A stretch of 28,358 nt of DNA from Bryobacterales bacterium (GTDB taxonomy: Bacteria > Acidobacteriota > Terriglobia > Bryobacterales > Bryobacteraceae). The DNA lies in the NCBI GenBank assembly GCA_016789785.1, contig JAEUQE010000102.1, positions 1 through 28,358 of the forward strand. Reading direction: 5' to 3'. Below the pieces are notes generated by a model, which saw only the letters and a list, made by a program, of their open reading frames with translations, searched no databases and had not been told where the DNA came from. The translations under genes and the position numbers were made by a program. Shown one piece after another: positions 7,241 to 15,968 of the stretch. Position 1 is the first letter of the stretch. Each line of letters begins with the position of its first letter.

Positions 7241-9652
7241 ATGCAGACCCTATGCGACGATATCCGCTATTCGCTCGCCACACTGTGGCGCCAGCGCCTG
7301 TTGACACTTGTCGCGATTCTGACGCTCGCCCTCGGCATGGGGCTGAACGTCGCGATTTTCAGCGCGGTCTCCGGCATCCTCTGGAACACCCTGCCTTATC
7401 CCGGCGGGGAGCGCCTCATCTCGATCTGGGGTGCGAATCCTCAGCGGCAGTTCAATCAGATCAATGTGTCCGTCAAAGAGACGGAGATGCTGGCGAAGGC
7501 CACCAGCCTTGCACGAATCGTTCCCTACCGGTTCGTGCAAGCAGGGCTTCGCACCACGGGTTCGGCCCGCAGCGTGGACGCCGTTGAGGCAGGCGACGGC
7601 TTCTTCGACATTCTCGGCCATGCGCCTGCGATGGGACGCAAGTTCGAAGCCGCCGAGCAACTGCGCACGGACCAGCGCGTGGTGATCCTCAGCGCGAGCC
7701 TCTGGAAGACGGAGTTCGGTGGCGACCCCGGGGTGGTGGGCAAGGAACTTGTCATCAACAGCCGTACCCACACGGTGATTGGCGTAATGCCTCCCGGCTT
7801 CGACTTTCTTTATCGCAATATCGGGATCTATCTTCCCTTGGCTTTGACACCGGAACAGCGGAATGATCGCGGAATGCGATCGTTCCGGGCGGTCGCCCTC
7901 ATCCAGCCTGGGACCACGCTCAGCGCCGCGACAGACGAGATGCGCGCAATCGCCAAAGGCTTTCAGGAATCGGCGCCGGACATCGATCGCGGATGGACCG
8001 TGCGTGTTCATCCGCTCGAGTTGGAGGTGATTCCGCAAGGTGCGCGGCTCTCCATGCAAACACTCTTCTGGGCCGTGATGGGCGTGTTGCTGATCGCGTG
8101 CACGAACATCGCCAGCCTCCAACTGGCACGAGGCATCCTGCGGCAACGGGAACTCGCGATCCGCGCTTCACTCGGTGCAGGCCAGGGCCGCATTGCGCGA
8201 TTGCTCCTCACCGAGAGCATCCTGCTGTCGATGCTCGGAGGATTGGCAGGCATCGTCTTTGCATGGTGGGGATTGCCCGTTCTTCGCAGTCTCGCACCCC
8301 CCGGATTCCCGCGCATGGAGATGGTGACGCTGAATCCCACGGTGCTGGCCTACGCATTCGGCCTCTGCCTGTTGTGTGGTCTGATTGCCGGCGCGGCCCC
8401 CGCATGGATGTTGACGCGAGGCGAACTCGCGCGCACGCTTCATGAAGGCGGACGGGGCGGCACCTCGTCGCGGCGAGCCGTTCTGCAGGGCTTGGTTGCT
8501 CTCGAAGTCGCGCTTGCCATGGTGCTGCTCACGGTTACCGGACTGTTGGTCCGCAGCTTGTCATCGTCCTTACTCGGCGATCCCGGCTTCGACAAATCGG
8601 GCTTGCTCACGGCTTCGGTCTCCTTATCCAACGACGCATATCCCGACGCGAGATCACGCGCCGCGTTCTTTGAGAATGTTGCTTCAAAGATCCGTCAGGA
8701 CCGCCGCATCCTCACCTTCTCCGCCGTGCAGACCATTCCGCTCGGCGGCTCGTCAAGTTGGACTCCGATCACGGTGGAAGGCCGCAACACCTCGCCAGGC
8801 GAACGTGACCTTACAGGCTTCATGGCGGTGCTGCCACGATACTTCGAAACATTGCGTGTGCCACTGCTGGCGGGCCGCGATTTCGATGAACGCGACACTG
8901 GCGACAGCGAACGCGTGGCCGTTGTGAACCAGACAATGGCGCAACGTTTCTGGCCAGACGATCGCGTTCCGCTCGGTCGCAAGCTCTTTCTCGCCGGCGG
9001 CCGCGAGACACGCCCCATCACAGTCATCGGTGTGACGCGTGACGTGCGTCACAACGGAACCAACCAGCCCGCCCGTCCCGAGATGTACCTGCCCGTCGCG
9101 CAGACGAACAATTCACGCATGTTCCTGATCGCACGTGCGGCAAACGATCCTTACGCCATCGCACAAGCCTTTCGCGACGCGGTTGGCGCGGTGGATCGCA
9201 ATCAGGCGATCGCGCAGATCGACTCGATGGAAGAGATCATCGATAGGCGCCTGGCAGGCCCTCGCGCAACGGTGCAGATCCTCGGCGTCGTCACAGTGCT
9301 TGCCGTCCTGCTTGCAGGAATCGGAATCTACGGAGTGCTCTCGTATCTCACCAGCCAGCGGGCACGCGAAATCGGGATTCGTGTCGCGCTGGGTGCGCAG
9401 CCAGGCAGTGTGGTGCGCTTGGTTCTGACTCGCGGCGTTGCTCTTGCCGGGCTTGGCCTGGTAGCAGGAACTCTGGGGGCGTATGCTTTGACTCCGCTCG
9501 TCCGGTCGCTGTTGGACGGCGTGGAGCCGCACGATCCGCGGTCGTTCTCAGTGGCGACCGCGGTGCTGCTGATCGTCTCCCTGTTGGCCTGCGCCAATCC
9601 GGTGCGGCGCGCGCTTCGTTTGGACCCGGCGAAGGTTCTGCGCGAGGAGTAG
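7241..9652 (+). CDS. ADOP-type ABC transporter permease (duplicated FtsX/MacB)
   Basis: This 803-residue inner-membrane protein belongs to the acidobacterial duplicated orphan permease (ADOP) group. It starts with the typical DDIRYSLATLWRQRLLTLVA and a first membrane helix with ALGMGLNVAIFSAVSGILW, followed by a MacB-like periplasmic domain. Two FtsX modules are marked by RELAIRASLGAGQGRIARLL (about residues 302-321) and REIGIRVALGAQPGSVVRLV (about 708-727), each with its membrane helices. It ends with the usual LDPAKVLREE. No ATPase gene is adjacent, hence 'orphan'; such permeases presumably act with MacB-type ATPases encoded elsewhere, but their substrates are unknown. AGGA nine bases before the ATG is a plausible ribosome site. 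Confidence 0.92.
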   Translation: MQTLCDDIRYSLATLWRQRLLTLVAILTLALGMGLNVAIFSAVSGILWNTLPYPGGERLISIWGANPQRQFNQINVSVKETEMLAKATSLARIVPYRFVQAGLRTTGSARSVDAVEAGDGFFDILGHAPAMGRKFEAAEQLRTDQRVVILSASLWKTEFGGDPGVVGKELVINSRTHTVIGVMPPGFDFLYRNIGIYLPLALTPEQRNDRGMRSFRAVALIQPGTTLSAATDEMRAIAKGFQESAPDIDRGWTVRVHPLELEVIPQGARLSMQTLFWAVMGVLLIACTNIASLQLARGILRQRELAIRASLGAGQGRIARLLLTESILLSMLGGLAGIVFAWWGLPVLRSLAPPGFPRMEMVTLNPTVLAYAFGLCLLCGLIAGAAPAWMLTRGELARTLHEGGRGGTSSRRAVLQGLVALEVALAMVLLTVTGLLVRSLSSSLLGDPGFDKSGLLTASVSLSNDAYPDARSRAAFFENVASKIRQDRRILTFSAVQTIPLGGSSSWTPITVEGRNTSPGERDLTGFMAVLPRYFETLRVPLLAGRDFDERDTGDSERVAVVNQTMAQRFWPDDRVPLGRKLFLAGGRETRPITVIGVTRDVRHNGTNQPARPEMYLPVAQTNNSRMFLIARAANDPYAIAQAFRDAVGAVDRNQAIAQIDSMEEIIDRRLAGPRATVQILGVVTVLAVLLAGIGIYGVLSYLTSQRAREIGIRVALGAQPGSVVRLVLTRGVALAGLGLVAGTLGAYALTPLVRSLLDGVEPHDPRSFSVATAVLLIVSLLACANPVRRALRLDPAKVLREE

Positions 9653-9681
9653 CGCACGGCCGGGCGAAGCGCTGCGAACAG

Positions 9682-10542
9682 TCAGCTCGTCTTTTCCAAC
9701 TGGAACGAAATGGTACCCGTGGGGAAACTCAAACGAACACGGATCTGCACCGGCAGACCCTTCTCGTCATCGGTGAGCCAGATCAGCAGCCGCCCCTTGC
9801 GCGAGTAGAGCACGTCGTTGAAGAGATGGGCCTCATAGCGCACTGCCTCGAAGGTGCCGGCGCTCGTCTTCACCTTCTCCTTCTCCTGCGCTTCCACTTT
9901 CGCCATCACCATCCGCTTGCCATCCGTGATCGGCAACTGCGCCGATTGGCCCGGCTTCATTCGCACGCCGCGCAGGTGTGCAAGCGCCGCGAGCACGTCA
10001 TGCACGCACGGCGGAATGTCGAGTTCCTTTTCGAGCACCACGTTGTTCTTCACCAGGTCGCGCTCCAGGTAGTGCGACTTCTTCTTCTCCCGGTCGAAGC
10101 GCACCTTTGTGTCGCGGCGGCGGCTGCCTTCCTCCGCCTGCATGGCAAAGTCACTCGCGCAATAGCCGGAATCGAATCGCGACTGGTAGTTGTCATTGAC
10201 GCGATACAGCTTGTTCACCAAACCTGCGGACTCCAGGTGAAGATCCGCCTGCCAGCCCGCATTCGATTTTGGAGTGCGAGTGAGTACGGCGGTGCCGGCG
10301 CGGATCAACCTCCATTCGACGGCATATTGGAGCGACTCGATGGGTTTCTCCGATTGTGGCTTCTCGGGCTGTGGCCTCTGCGCCTGCACCACCTCGGTTT
10401 GAGATCGCTGAGCCTGGGGCTTCGCCGCGTTCCCGGCGGGTTTCGCACGGTTGCCCGGCGCCTGTCCCTGCGACTGCAGAAGACCCGCCGTCCACAGAAG
10501 CAACACCACAAGCACAGGCCTCGAGAGGCACATTCGCACCAT
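9682..10542 (-). CDS. DUF3108 family secreted protein
   Basis: This 286-residue protein has a signal peptide (CLSRPVLVVLLLWTAGLLQS), a Pro/Gln/Lys-rich linker at about residues 29-68 and a beta-rich DUF3108-like domain. Characteristic stretches are ESLQYAVEWRLIRAGTA, FEAVRYEAHLF, GRLLIWLTDDEKGLPVQIRV and the final GTISFQLEK. The family is widespread in Acidobacteria and Proteobacteria; its role is unknown, though the periplasm is its likely site. ATG 10542 or ATG 10533 could be the start. AGAAGG lies very close to the first and 11 bases from the second, and a TTG at 10581 is less likely. The gene converges with the ADOP gene, 29 bp apart. Confidence 0.8.
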   Translation of the reverse strand: MVRMCLSRPVLVVLLLWTAGLLQSQGQAPGNRAKPAGNAAKPQAQRSQTEVVQAQRPQPEKPQSEKPIESLQYAVEWRLIRAGTAVLTRTPKSNAGWQADLHLESAGLVNKLYRVNDNYQSRFDSGYCASDFAMQAEEGSRRRDTKVRFDREKKKSHYLERDLVKNNVVLEKELDIPPCVHDVLAALAHLRGVRMKPGQSAQLPITDGKRMVMAKVEAQEKEKVKTSAGTFEAVRYEAHLFNDVLYSRKGRLLIWLTDDEKGLPVQIRVRLSFPTGTISFQLEKTS

Positions 10543-10781
10543 GACCTTCTGAGTGTGGCAGAGTGCCGCGCGAACACGCAAGCATCATGACAAACCCGTC
10601 ACGGCACGCAGCGGGCCTGAATTCGCGGCGGGGCGAAGATTCTCGCGCACTCGCGCCATCCCCGTTTCTGTGGTCCAATGTTGAATACGCGAAAACACCT
10701 GGAGGCCCGAGCTTGCCCAACCCGTGACGGTCGCGGTAAATCGGAGGGAGTGTTTGCGCGAATAACCGAGGAGATCTCGTC

Positions 10782-11579
10782 ATGCGTCGCGTTGCGTGGA
10801 TGACCGATCTGCATTTGAACTTCTTGCCGCCGAAACAGGCTTCGGCGTACTTCGACTCGCTCAATGAGTCGGAAGCCGACACGCTTCTCATCGGAGGCGA
10901 CATCAGCGAAGCCCCGCGCCTGATCATGGATCTTTCCGAACTCGCGGCGCGCGTGCGAAAGCCCGTCTACTTCGTTCTCGGAAATCAGGACTTCTATCGA
11001 AGTTCGATCGCCGGCGTTCGCGGCCAGGTCACTCAGTTGTCCAGCCGCATGCCGAACCTCACCTACTTGAGCAGCATCGAAGGCGTGGAGCTATCGCCCG
11101 GCACCGCGCTGGTAGGTCACGACGGTTGGGGAGATGCGACGCTGGGCAGCTTCGACGATGCCATCAAGGTCACCGACGACCGGCTGATTGAAGAGCTTGC
11201 CGCCTGCGACCGGCCGGCCCTGATGGAACTGCTGCGCCGCCTGGGCCGCGAGGCTGCCGAGCATATCCACCGTGTGCTCTCCTATGCGGTTCAGCACTAT
11301 GACAACATCTGCCTGCTGACGCATGTGCCGCCTTTCAAGGAAGCGTGCTGGTTTGAAGGCGCAAATGCTGATGAGCGCCACTTGCCTCGATTCGCGTGCG
11401 GCTCCATGGGCGCCGTGATCCACGACATCATGTCGATGTATCCTCGCAAGCAGCTCACCGTCCTGTGCGGGCACACCCACAGCCCAGGCTACGCGCAGAC
11501 TCTGCCAAACGTGCACGTGTGGACCGGTGGCGTCGACTTCGGTGTTCCCAAAGTACAAAGGATGTTCTGGGTTCCATGA
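10782..11579 (+). CDS. Cytoplasmic calcineurin-like metallophosphoesterase with GNQD motif
   Basis: This is a 265-residue metallophosphoesterase without a signal peptide. GAGGAG eight bases before the ATG fixes the start. Metal-binding motifs are D-x-H at Asp9/His11, GGD in LLIGGDIS, LLTHVPP and GHTHSPG. The third motif reads GNQD where most of the family has GNHD; this His is usually a transition-state residue, and LpxH-type enzymes also differ here (GNRD). The enzyme may therefore use a modified mechanism. Its stop overlaps the start of the beta-lactamase-like gene by four bases (ATGA), so the two are almost certainly translated from one mRNA. Confidence 0.83.
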   Translation: MRRVAWMTDLHLNFLPPKQASAYFDSLNESEADTLLIGGDISEAPRLIMDLSELAARVRKPVYFVLGNQDFYRSSIAGVRGQVTQLSSRMPNLTYLSSIEGVELSPGTALVGHDGWGDATLGSFDDAIKVTDDRLIEELAACDRPALMELLRRLGREAAEHIHRVLSYAVQHYDNICLLTHVPPFKEACWFEGANADERHLPRFACGSMGAVIHDIMSMYPRKQLTVLCGHTHSPGYAQTLPNVHVWTGGVDFGVPKVQRMFWVP

Positions 11580-12499
11580 TGCTTCGCATGGCGCTCCTAT
11601 CCGTAGCCTTGTCTGTCGTACAATTCGCGCCCGGGCAGACAAGTCCCCCGGCAACGCGGCCCCAGCATGATTCGCGCATCCGGCAGTTGCTGGAGCGCGC
11701 GCCCGGCACGGTTTGGCTTTACGCCAAGAACCTCGACAACGGCAAGACCTACGGCGTGCGCGAGGATGAACGCGTGCGCACCGCCAGCACCATCAAGCTT
11801 CCCGTGATGGTGGCCGTGTTCGGCGAAGTGCTGGCCGGCCGGGCACGCTGGAACGAGGAGATCGTCCTTCGCACCGATGACAAAGTGTCGGGCTCCGGAA
11901 TTCTCAAAGAGTTCTCTGATGGTGTCAGGATTCCGTTGCGGGACCTCGTGCATTTGATGATCGTAGTGAGCGACAATACCGCAACCAACCTGGTGCTCGA
12001 TCGCATCACGGCCCAGACCGTAAACGAGTACATGGATCGCTACGGGTTTGCGAAAACACGCTCGATGCGGAAGGTGCTCGGCGACCGCAATCAGTTGAAG
12101 CCCAATCCGAGCGGCCATAGCGAAGCCGGACAGATCGAGGACAACAAGCGCTTCGGCATCGGATCTTCCACGGCGCGCGAAATGGTCACGCTGCTGGAGA
12201 AGCTCGAGAACGGCCAGATTGTGAGCCCATCTGCAAGCAAGGAGATGATTGCTATTCTCAAGCGGCAGCAGTATACCGACGGCATCGGACGCAAATTGGG
12301 CGACACGCCGGTAGCAAGCAAGTCCGGCGCTCTTGACGCGCTGCGGTCCGACGTTGGCATCGTCTACACGCCCAAGGGCCGCATTGCGATCGCGGTCACC
12401 GTGGACGGAATGAAGCAGGTGGACTACTCGCCCGATAACGCCGGACTGTTATTCATCTCACAGTTGACTCCATTACTGCTGCAGTATCTGCAAAACTAG
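11576..12499 (+). CDS. Class A beta-lactamase-like serine hydrolase
   Basis: This secreted penicillin-recognising serine hydrolase has 307 residues. The first of two consecutive ATGs (11576, 11579) overlaps the upstream stop. A signal peptide (MLRMALLSVALSVVQFAPGQ) is followed by the three active-site motifs: STIK with Ser71/Lys74, SDN at 132-134 and KSG at 249-251 (KTG in most lactamases). In the stretch where class A enzymes carry the omega-loop E-x-x-L-N, I see RNQLKPNPSGHSEAG, with no clear match. The protein could be a true beta-lactamase, a DD-peptidase-like enzyme or an altered form; resistance should not be assumed. Co-translation with a phosphoesterase hints at a cell-wall or nucleotide-related task, which is only an inference. 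Confidence 0.85.
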   Translation: MMLRMALLSVALSVVQFAPGQTSPPATRPQHDSRIRQLLERAPGTVWLYAKNLDNGKTYGVREDERVRTASTIKLPVMVAVFGEVLAGRARWNEEIVLRTDDKVSGSGILKEFSDGVRIPLRDLVHLMIVVSDNTATNLVLDRITAQTVNEYMDRYGFAKTRSMRKVLGDRNQLKPNPSGHSEAGQIEDNKRFGIGSSTAREMVTLLEKLENGQIVSPSASKEMIAILKRQQYTDGIGRKLGDTPVASKSGALDALRSDVGIVYTPKGRIAIAVTVDGMKQVDYSPDNAGLLFISQLTPLLLQYLQN

Positions 12500-12561
12500 G
12501 TGCGCACTCCGGTCTAACAACCTGTCCTCTTGTGTTATGCTGATTCGACGCAAGCCGTACC

Positions 12562-14088
12562 ATGCCGCACCGTACAGCCTTACCAAAGATCTGCATTGCC
12601 CTCGGTTTCCCCTCGGTTGAACAGTTGATGACTCATGCCAGGCAGGAAGCAGACGCAGGCGAAACGTTCATCGAGTTTCGTTTGGACTATCTTCCTAAGC
12701 CGGACCAAGGGATTCAGGCAATTCGTGAGTTTCTGGAACGTTATCCACAATGCACGATTCTGGCCACCTGCCGCCGTCACCAGAATCATGGCCACTTTAA
12801 CGGGAGCATTGAGGAACAGATTCGTATCCTTGAACACGCGATTGATGCGGGAGCTCGCGCGGTCGACGTCGAGGTGGAGAGCGCCGAGAACATCGTGCAC
12901 AAGCTGGAGCCGATTCGCGGACGCGCCTGGCTCATCCTCTCCTACCATAATTTCGGTGGCACGCCTTCGTTGGATGCGGTGATGCGGCGGATGGCCAGGA
13001 TCCCCGCCGACGCGTACAAGATCGTCAGCACGGCGCGCAAGCCAACGGACAACTTCCGAGTGCTCTCGCTGGCTAAGTCGAATCCTCGTGTACCGCTGAT
13101 TCTCCTGGCGATGGGCGAAGTGGGATTCCCCACGCGCGTGCTCTCTACCGCATTCGGTGGGACGTACACATACGCCGCGCCAGTCAGCGCCGAGGGCACG
13201 GCCGCCGGCCAGGTATCCTCCAAACTGCTGCGCTCGCTGTATCGCGTGGAGAAGTTTTCCAAGGCCGCGAAAGTCTACGGCGTGATCGCCGATCCGGTCC
13301 GCCATTCCATCTCGCCCGCGGTGCACAACCGTGCGTTTCAGGCGCGCCGCATTGACTCGGTGTACCTTCCGTTTCTCGTTCATCCCCCACATCTGAAGGA
13401 CTTCTTCCTGCTCGCCAGCAAGCTGCCGATCGCCGGCTTCAGCGTCACGATTCCGCACAAGCAGAAGGTGCTTCGCTATCTCGACATCGTGGACCCTCTC
13501 GCGCGCCGCATTGGCGCGGTCAACACCGTGTGGCGGAAAGCCGGCAAGTGGCGCGGAGCCAACACCGATGCGCAAGGCGTGACCGCACCTCTTTCCAAGA
13601 AGCTCCGGCTTTCGAAAGCGAGCGTATTGGTCGTAGGCAACGGAGGAGCGGCTCGCGGCGCGGCGTTCGCTTTGAGCGATGCCGGAGCGAAAGTATCCAT
13701 CGTAGGGCGCAATCCCGACCGCGTCCGCGCACTTGCGAAAACCTGCAACGCCGAACCGTTGATGCGCGATGAACTCAACTCGCACTACTTCGATGCGTTG
13801 ATCCATGCAACGCCGCTGGGCATGCATCCCCACGTGAACGAGTGCTTCTTCCAGGACCGCATCCCCGCGGAGATCGTCTTCGACATGGTCTACAACCCGA
13901 TGGAGACCATGCTGCTCAAGCACGCCGCTGAGCAGAAGAAAGTGGTGGTCGATGGGCTGCAGATGTTCCTGGAACAGGCCGCGTTGCAGTTTGAAACGTG
14001 GACCGGGGAGTCCGCGCCCCGCCCTGCCATGGAGCGAGCCGCGCTCGAAATGTTGGGCTTGATGCGCGTCGGGCACACCGCCGGATAA
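12562..14088 (+). CDS. aroDE: Bifunctional 3-dehydroquinate dehydratase / shikimate dehydrogenase
   Basis: This fused enzyme of 508 residues catalyses two successive steps of the shikimate pathway in the cytoplasm. Residues about 8-225 form a type I dehydroquinase: FIEFRLDYL at 36-44, His129 in SYHNF and the Schiff-base Lys153 in AYKIVSTA. Residues about 237-508 form the NADP-dependent shikimate dehydrogenase: YGVIADPVRHSISPAVHN at 239-256, VTIPHK with Lys300, ANTDAQG with Asp336, a Rossmann GNGGAARG at 359-366, YNPMETMLL, and DGLQMFLEQAALQFETWTG near the C-terminus. No Shine-Dalgarno is obvious before ATG 12562. The fusion is known from plants, chlamydiae, planctomycetes and acidobacteria, and is probably a housekeeping gene here. 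Its stop lies only nine bases from that of the convergent amidohydrolase. Confidence 0.95.
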   Translation: MPHRTALPKICIALGFPSVEQLMTHARQEADAGETFIEFRLDYLPKPDQGIQAIREFLERYPQCTILATCRRHQNHGHFNGSIEEQIRILEHAIDAGARAVDVEVESAENIVHKLEPIRGRAWLILSYHNFGGTPSLDAVMRRMARIPADAYKIVSTARKPTDNFRVLSLAKSNPRVPLILLAMGEVGFPTRVLSTAFGGTYTYAAPVSAEGTAAGQVSSKLLRSLYRVEKFSKAAKVYGVIADPVRHSISPAVHNRAFQARRIDSVYLPFLVHPPHLKDFFLLASKLPIAGFSVTIPHKQKVLRYLDIVDPLARRIGAVNTVWRKAGKWRGANTDAQGVTAPLSKKLRLSKASVLVVGNGGAARGAAFALSDAGAKVSIVGRNPDRVRALAKTCNAEPLMRDELNSHYFDALIHATPLGMHPHVNECFFQDRIPAEIVFDMVYNPMETMLLKHAAEQKKVVVDGLQMFLEQAALQFETWTGESAPRPAMERAALEMLGLMRVGHTAG

Positions 14089-14097
14089 CGCAACCTG

Positions 14098-14973
14098 TCA
14101 GATCCGGAACAGTTTCGCGGAGTTGTCGTGCAGAATTCTGCGAAGCGCCTGCTTGTCGGGACACCATTCCCGCACTTGCGCGATCTGCAGGGAGCCGCTG
14201 CACTTCGGCCCTTCGCCGAAGTGATCATTGCAGTCGCTGCCATAGAGCAACTTGTTCTGATGCCTCTTCAAAAACTCGCGCGCATGCTCCGGGTCGCGGC
14301 GTAGCGCATTCAACCCTGAGCCTGCCGAAAGATCGCCGAACATGTTCGGGTAGTCGGCCAGCAGACGGTCCGTGATGCCGCCGGGCGTCACCTTCCCAAT
14401 CGGATAGAGATCCTTCTGCTCGTCGCCCTTGTGAATGTTGGACCAGAAGGTCTGCGCGTGCCCAATGAAGTTCACCGCCGGGTACCTCTCCAGCATCTTG
14501 TGAAAGCGCTCGATGCCGTAATTGTAGGTCTCGTGCTGGAAGTGCATCAGCACGGGAACCTTGTAATCCTTGGCGATTTCCGCGATCAACTGCATGTGCT
14601 TGGAGTCGGAGTCCACGGGGAACTTCTGCTCGCCAATGCCGATCGCGCCCATCTTCAGATACTTCTCAATGGTCTGGCGCGTCTCGGGAATGTCTGGCAG
14701 TTCGTTCGCGAAAAAGTAGAACTCCTTGGGATACTGGCGCGCCACGGCCACCACCGTGTCGTTACCTCCAGCCATCGCAGCGAGTCCGTACTTGCGCCCG
14801 GCCGGCAGTAGAATCGTCTTCGAAATCCCCATCTTGCGCTGATGCGCGATCAGCACGTCGTCGGGACGGCGGCTGTAGTTGGTGTGCTGGTGAATGTCGA
14901 TGATCGGGATGCTGTCCTGCGCCGATGCGGCGAGCACCGCGGATGCGCTGAGAAGGAAATTTCTGCGGTTCAT
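14098..14973 (-). CDS. Secreted amidohydrolase (amidohydrolase-2 family)
   Basis: This 291-residue metal-dependent hydrolase has a twin-arginine-like leader, MNRRNFLLSASAVLAASA. TIM-barrel amidohydrolase landmarks are present: IDIHQH at 25-30 (His28 and His30), LMHFQHE with His144, FIGHAQ with His172 and LLYGSDCND with Asp247. The family includes decarboxylases, lactonases and hydrolases of small aromatic or lactone substrates; nothing here selects one. It stands alone on the minus strand, convergent with aroDE. Confidence 0.85.
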   Translation of the reverse strand: MNRRNFLLSASAVLAASAQDSIPIIDIHQHTNYSRRPDDVLIAHQRKMGISKTILLPAGRKYGLAAMAGGNDTVVAVARQYPKEFYFFANELPDIPETRQTIEKYLKMGAIGIGEQKFPVDSDSKHMQLIAEIAKDYKVPVLMHFQHETYNYGIERFHKMLERYPAVNFIGHAQTFWSNIHKGDEQKDLYPIGKVTPGGITDRLLADYPNMFGDLSAGSGLNALRRDPEHAREFLKRHQNKLLYGSDCNDHFGEGPKCSGSLQIAQVREWCPDKQALRRILHDNSAKLFRI

Positions 14974-15270
14974 TCCATTGACCGATTACACATCATATTC
15001 CATATTCCGGGGTAGCGCCGCTTCAGCCGGCCGCCTCGACATTCATGTTGAGGTCTTGCTCGCAACCCCGCGTATCGCTCGCACCTGACTGGTTTCCTCG
15101 GGGCGGGGCTGCGAGGCTGGCTGCCGTTCAGACACACGCGGATTCCGGCAACTACGCGGCGTTTCAGAAGTTCAGTCGCGTATTTCTTGTGCCAGCATAG
15201 TCCCCATCGCAACTCGTCCGCTGTCAGCGTGCCGGCTTGAGAGCCGTCACGGCACGCGTGGGCAAGTGCG
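14974..15270. other. Intergenic stretch with no gene seen
   Basis: About 300 bases separate the amidohydrolase start from the CAP-protein stop. Open frames across it are short or run on as shadows of the CAP gene, and I see no hairpin with a T-tract. It presumably carries the amidohydrolase promoter; a degraded gene is possible but I could not recognise one. Confidence 0.5.
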
Positions 15271-15735
15271 CTACGCAAGAAAGATCTGCGTGATCCAACA
15301 CCCGTTGCGCGGGCCGGAAGCCGCACCGAGGCCAGTTTCGCGAAAATCCGGTTCGAGCATCGCATCGCGGTGGCCAGGACTCGCAAGCCACCCTTCCAGT
15401 GCCCGCCGTGCCGGATCGCCAGATCCGGACTGGCGGTAGATGTTCTCCGCGCATGACGTGTATGCGACCTTGGCACGCGCAAGCCGCCGTCCAAGATCGC
15501 CCCGCAATGGATCCGTGTGCGAGAAGAAGCCGCGAGTTGCCATGGCGACGCTGTGTTGCCTCGCAACCTCAGCAAGCCGGGAGTTCCATTGCAGTGCCGG
15601 AATGCCGCGACGAGCCCTCTCCTGATTGACGGCATCAAAGATGCGCCACTCATCGGTCCTCGCGCGAGATGCGGCCTGCGCGTGAGCCGCGGCGCGCGTG
15701 CCAAGCAACGTCAACACGAAGCCCGTCCGAGTCAT
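15271..15735 (-). CDS. CAP/SCP-domain secreted protein (YkwD-like)
   Basis: This small protein of 154 residues has a short leader (MTRTGFVLTLLGTRAAAHAQ) and one CAP domain. Conserved features are a first helix DAVNQERARRGIPALQW, His61 in RQHSVAMA, SHTDP at 72-76, CAENIY with Glu97, SPGHRDAML at 119-127 and a last strand GCWITQIFLA. Cys95 and Cys146 could form a disulfide. The His/Glu pair is the usual CAP cavity. Bacterial members are secreted, with mostly unknown function. ATG 15735 is chosen over an in-frame GTG at 15738. Confidence 0.85.
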   Translation of the reverse strand: MTRTGFVLTLLGTRAAAHAQAASRARTDEWRIFDAVNQERARRGIPALQWNSRLAEVARQHSVAMATRGFFSHTDPLRGDLGRRLARAKVAYTSCAENIYRQSGSGDPARRALEGWLASPGHRDAMLEPDFRETGLGAASGPRNGCWITQIFLA

Positions 15736-15907
15736 CACACATTCGAGACGCCGTCAGACAGCAGCCGGTTTCGCCACCGACGGGCTCGCGCAGCACAGCC
15801 CGCAAGATCGCTCGAACCCGTCATCTCTCCGTCGCATTTCGCTCGCTTCCTTCCCCTCCACCGAAAATCAGCCACATAATTGTCACGCGATTTCGGAGAA
15901 AATGGCG

Positions 15908-15913
15908 TATACT
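15908..15913 (+). promoter_or_regulatory. Candidate -10 element for the VioB-N-like operon
   Basis: TATACT at 15908-15913 would give a leader of about 50 nt before the GTG at 15969. TTGTCA at 15880-15885 lies 22 bases upstream, too far for a normal -35, so the promoter type is uncertain. Confidence 0.3.
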
Positions 15914-15968
15914 CATTCCTGCCAGAGTTCTAGGTACTGGATCCAACCGCAACAAAGAGGGACCTGAC

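Noticed and set aside
12580..14076. 498-codon minus-strand open frame opposite aroDE
   Set aside because: Same shadow effect; aroDE motifs on the + strand are unmistakable.
10595..15259. CCGTCACGGCACGC present near 10596 and again near 15246
   Set aside because: A 14-base match is expected by chance in a GC-rich window of this size, and the flanks do not align.
15669..15968. 100-codon upstream extension of the VioB-N-like frame
   Set aside because: The extension overlaps the CAP gene's 5' end and is low-complexity Arg/Ser/Pro; the GTG at 15969 has a good ribosome site and begins the recognisable protein.
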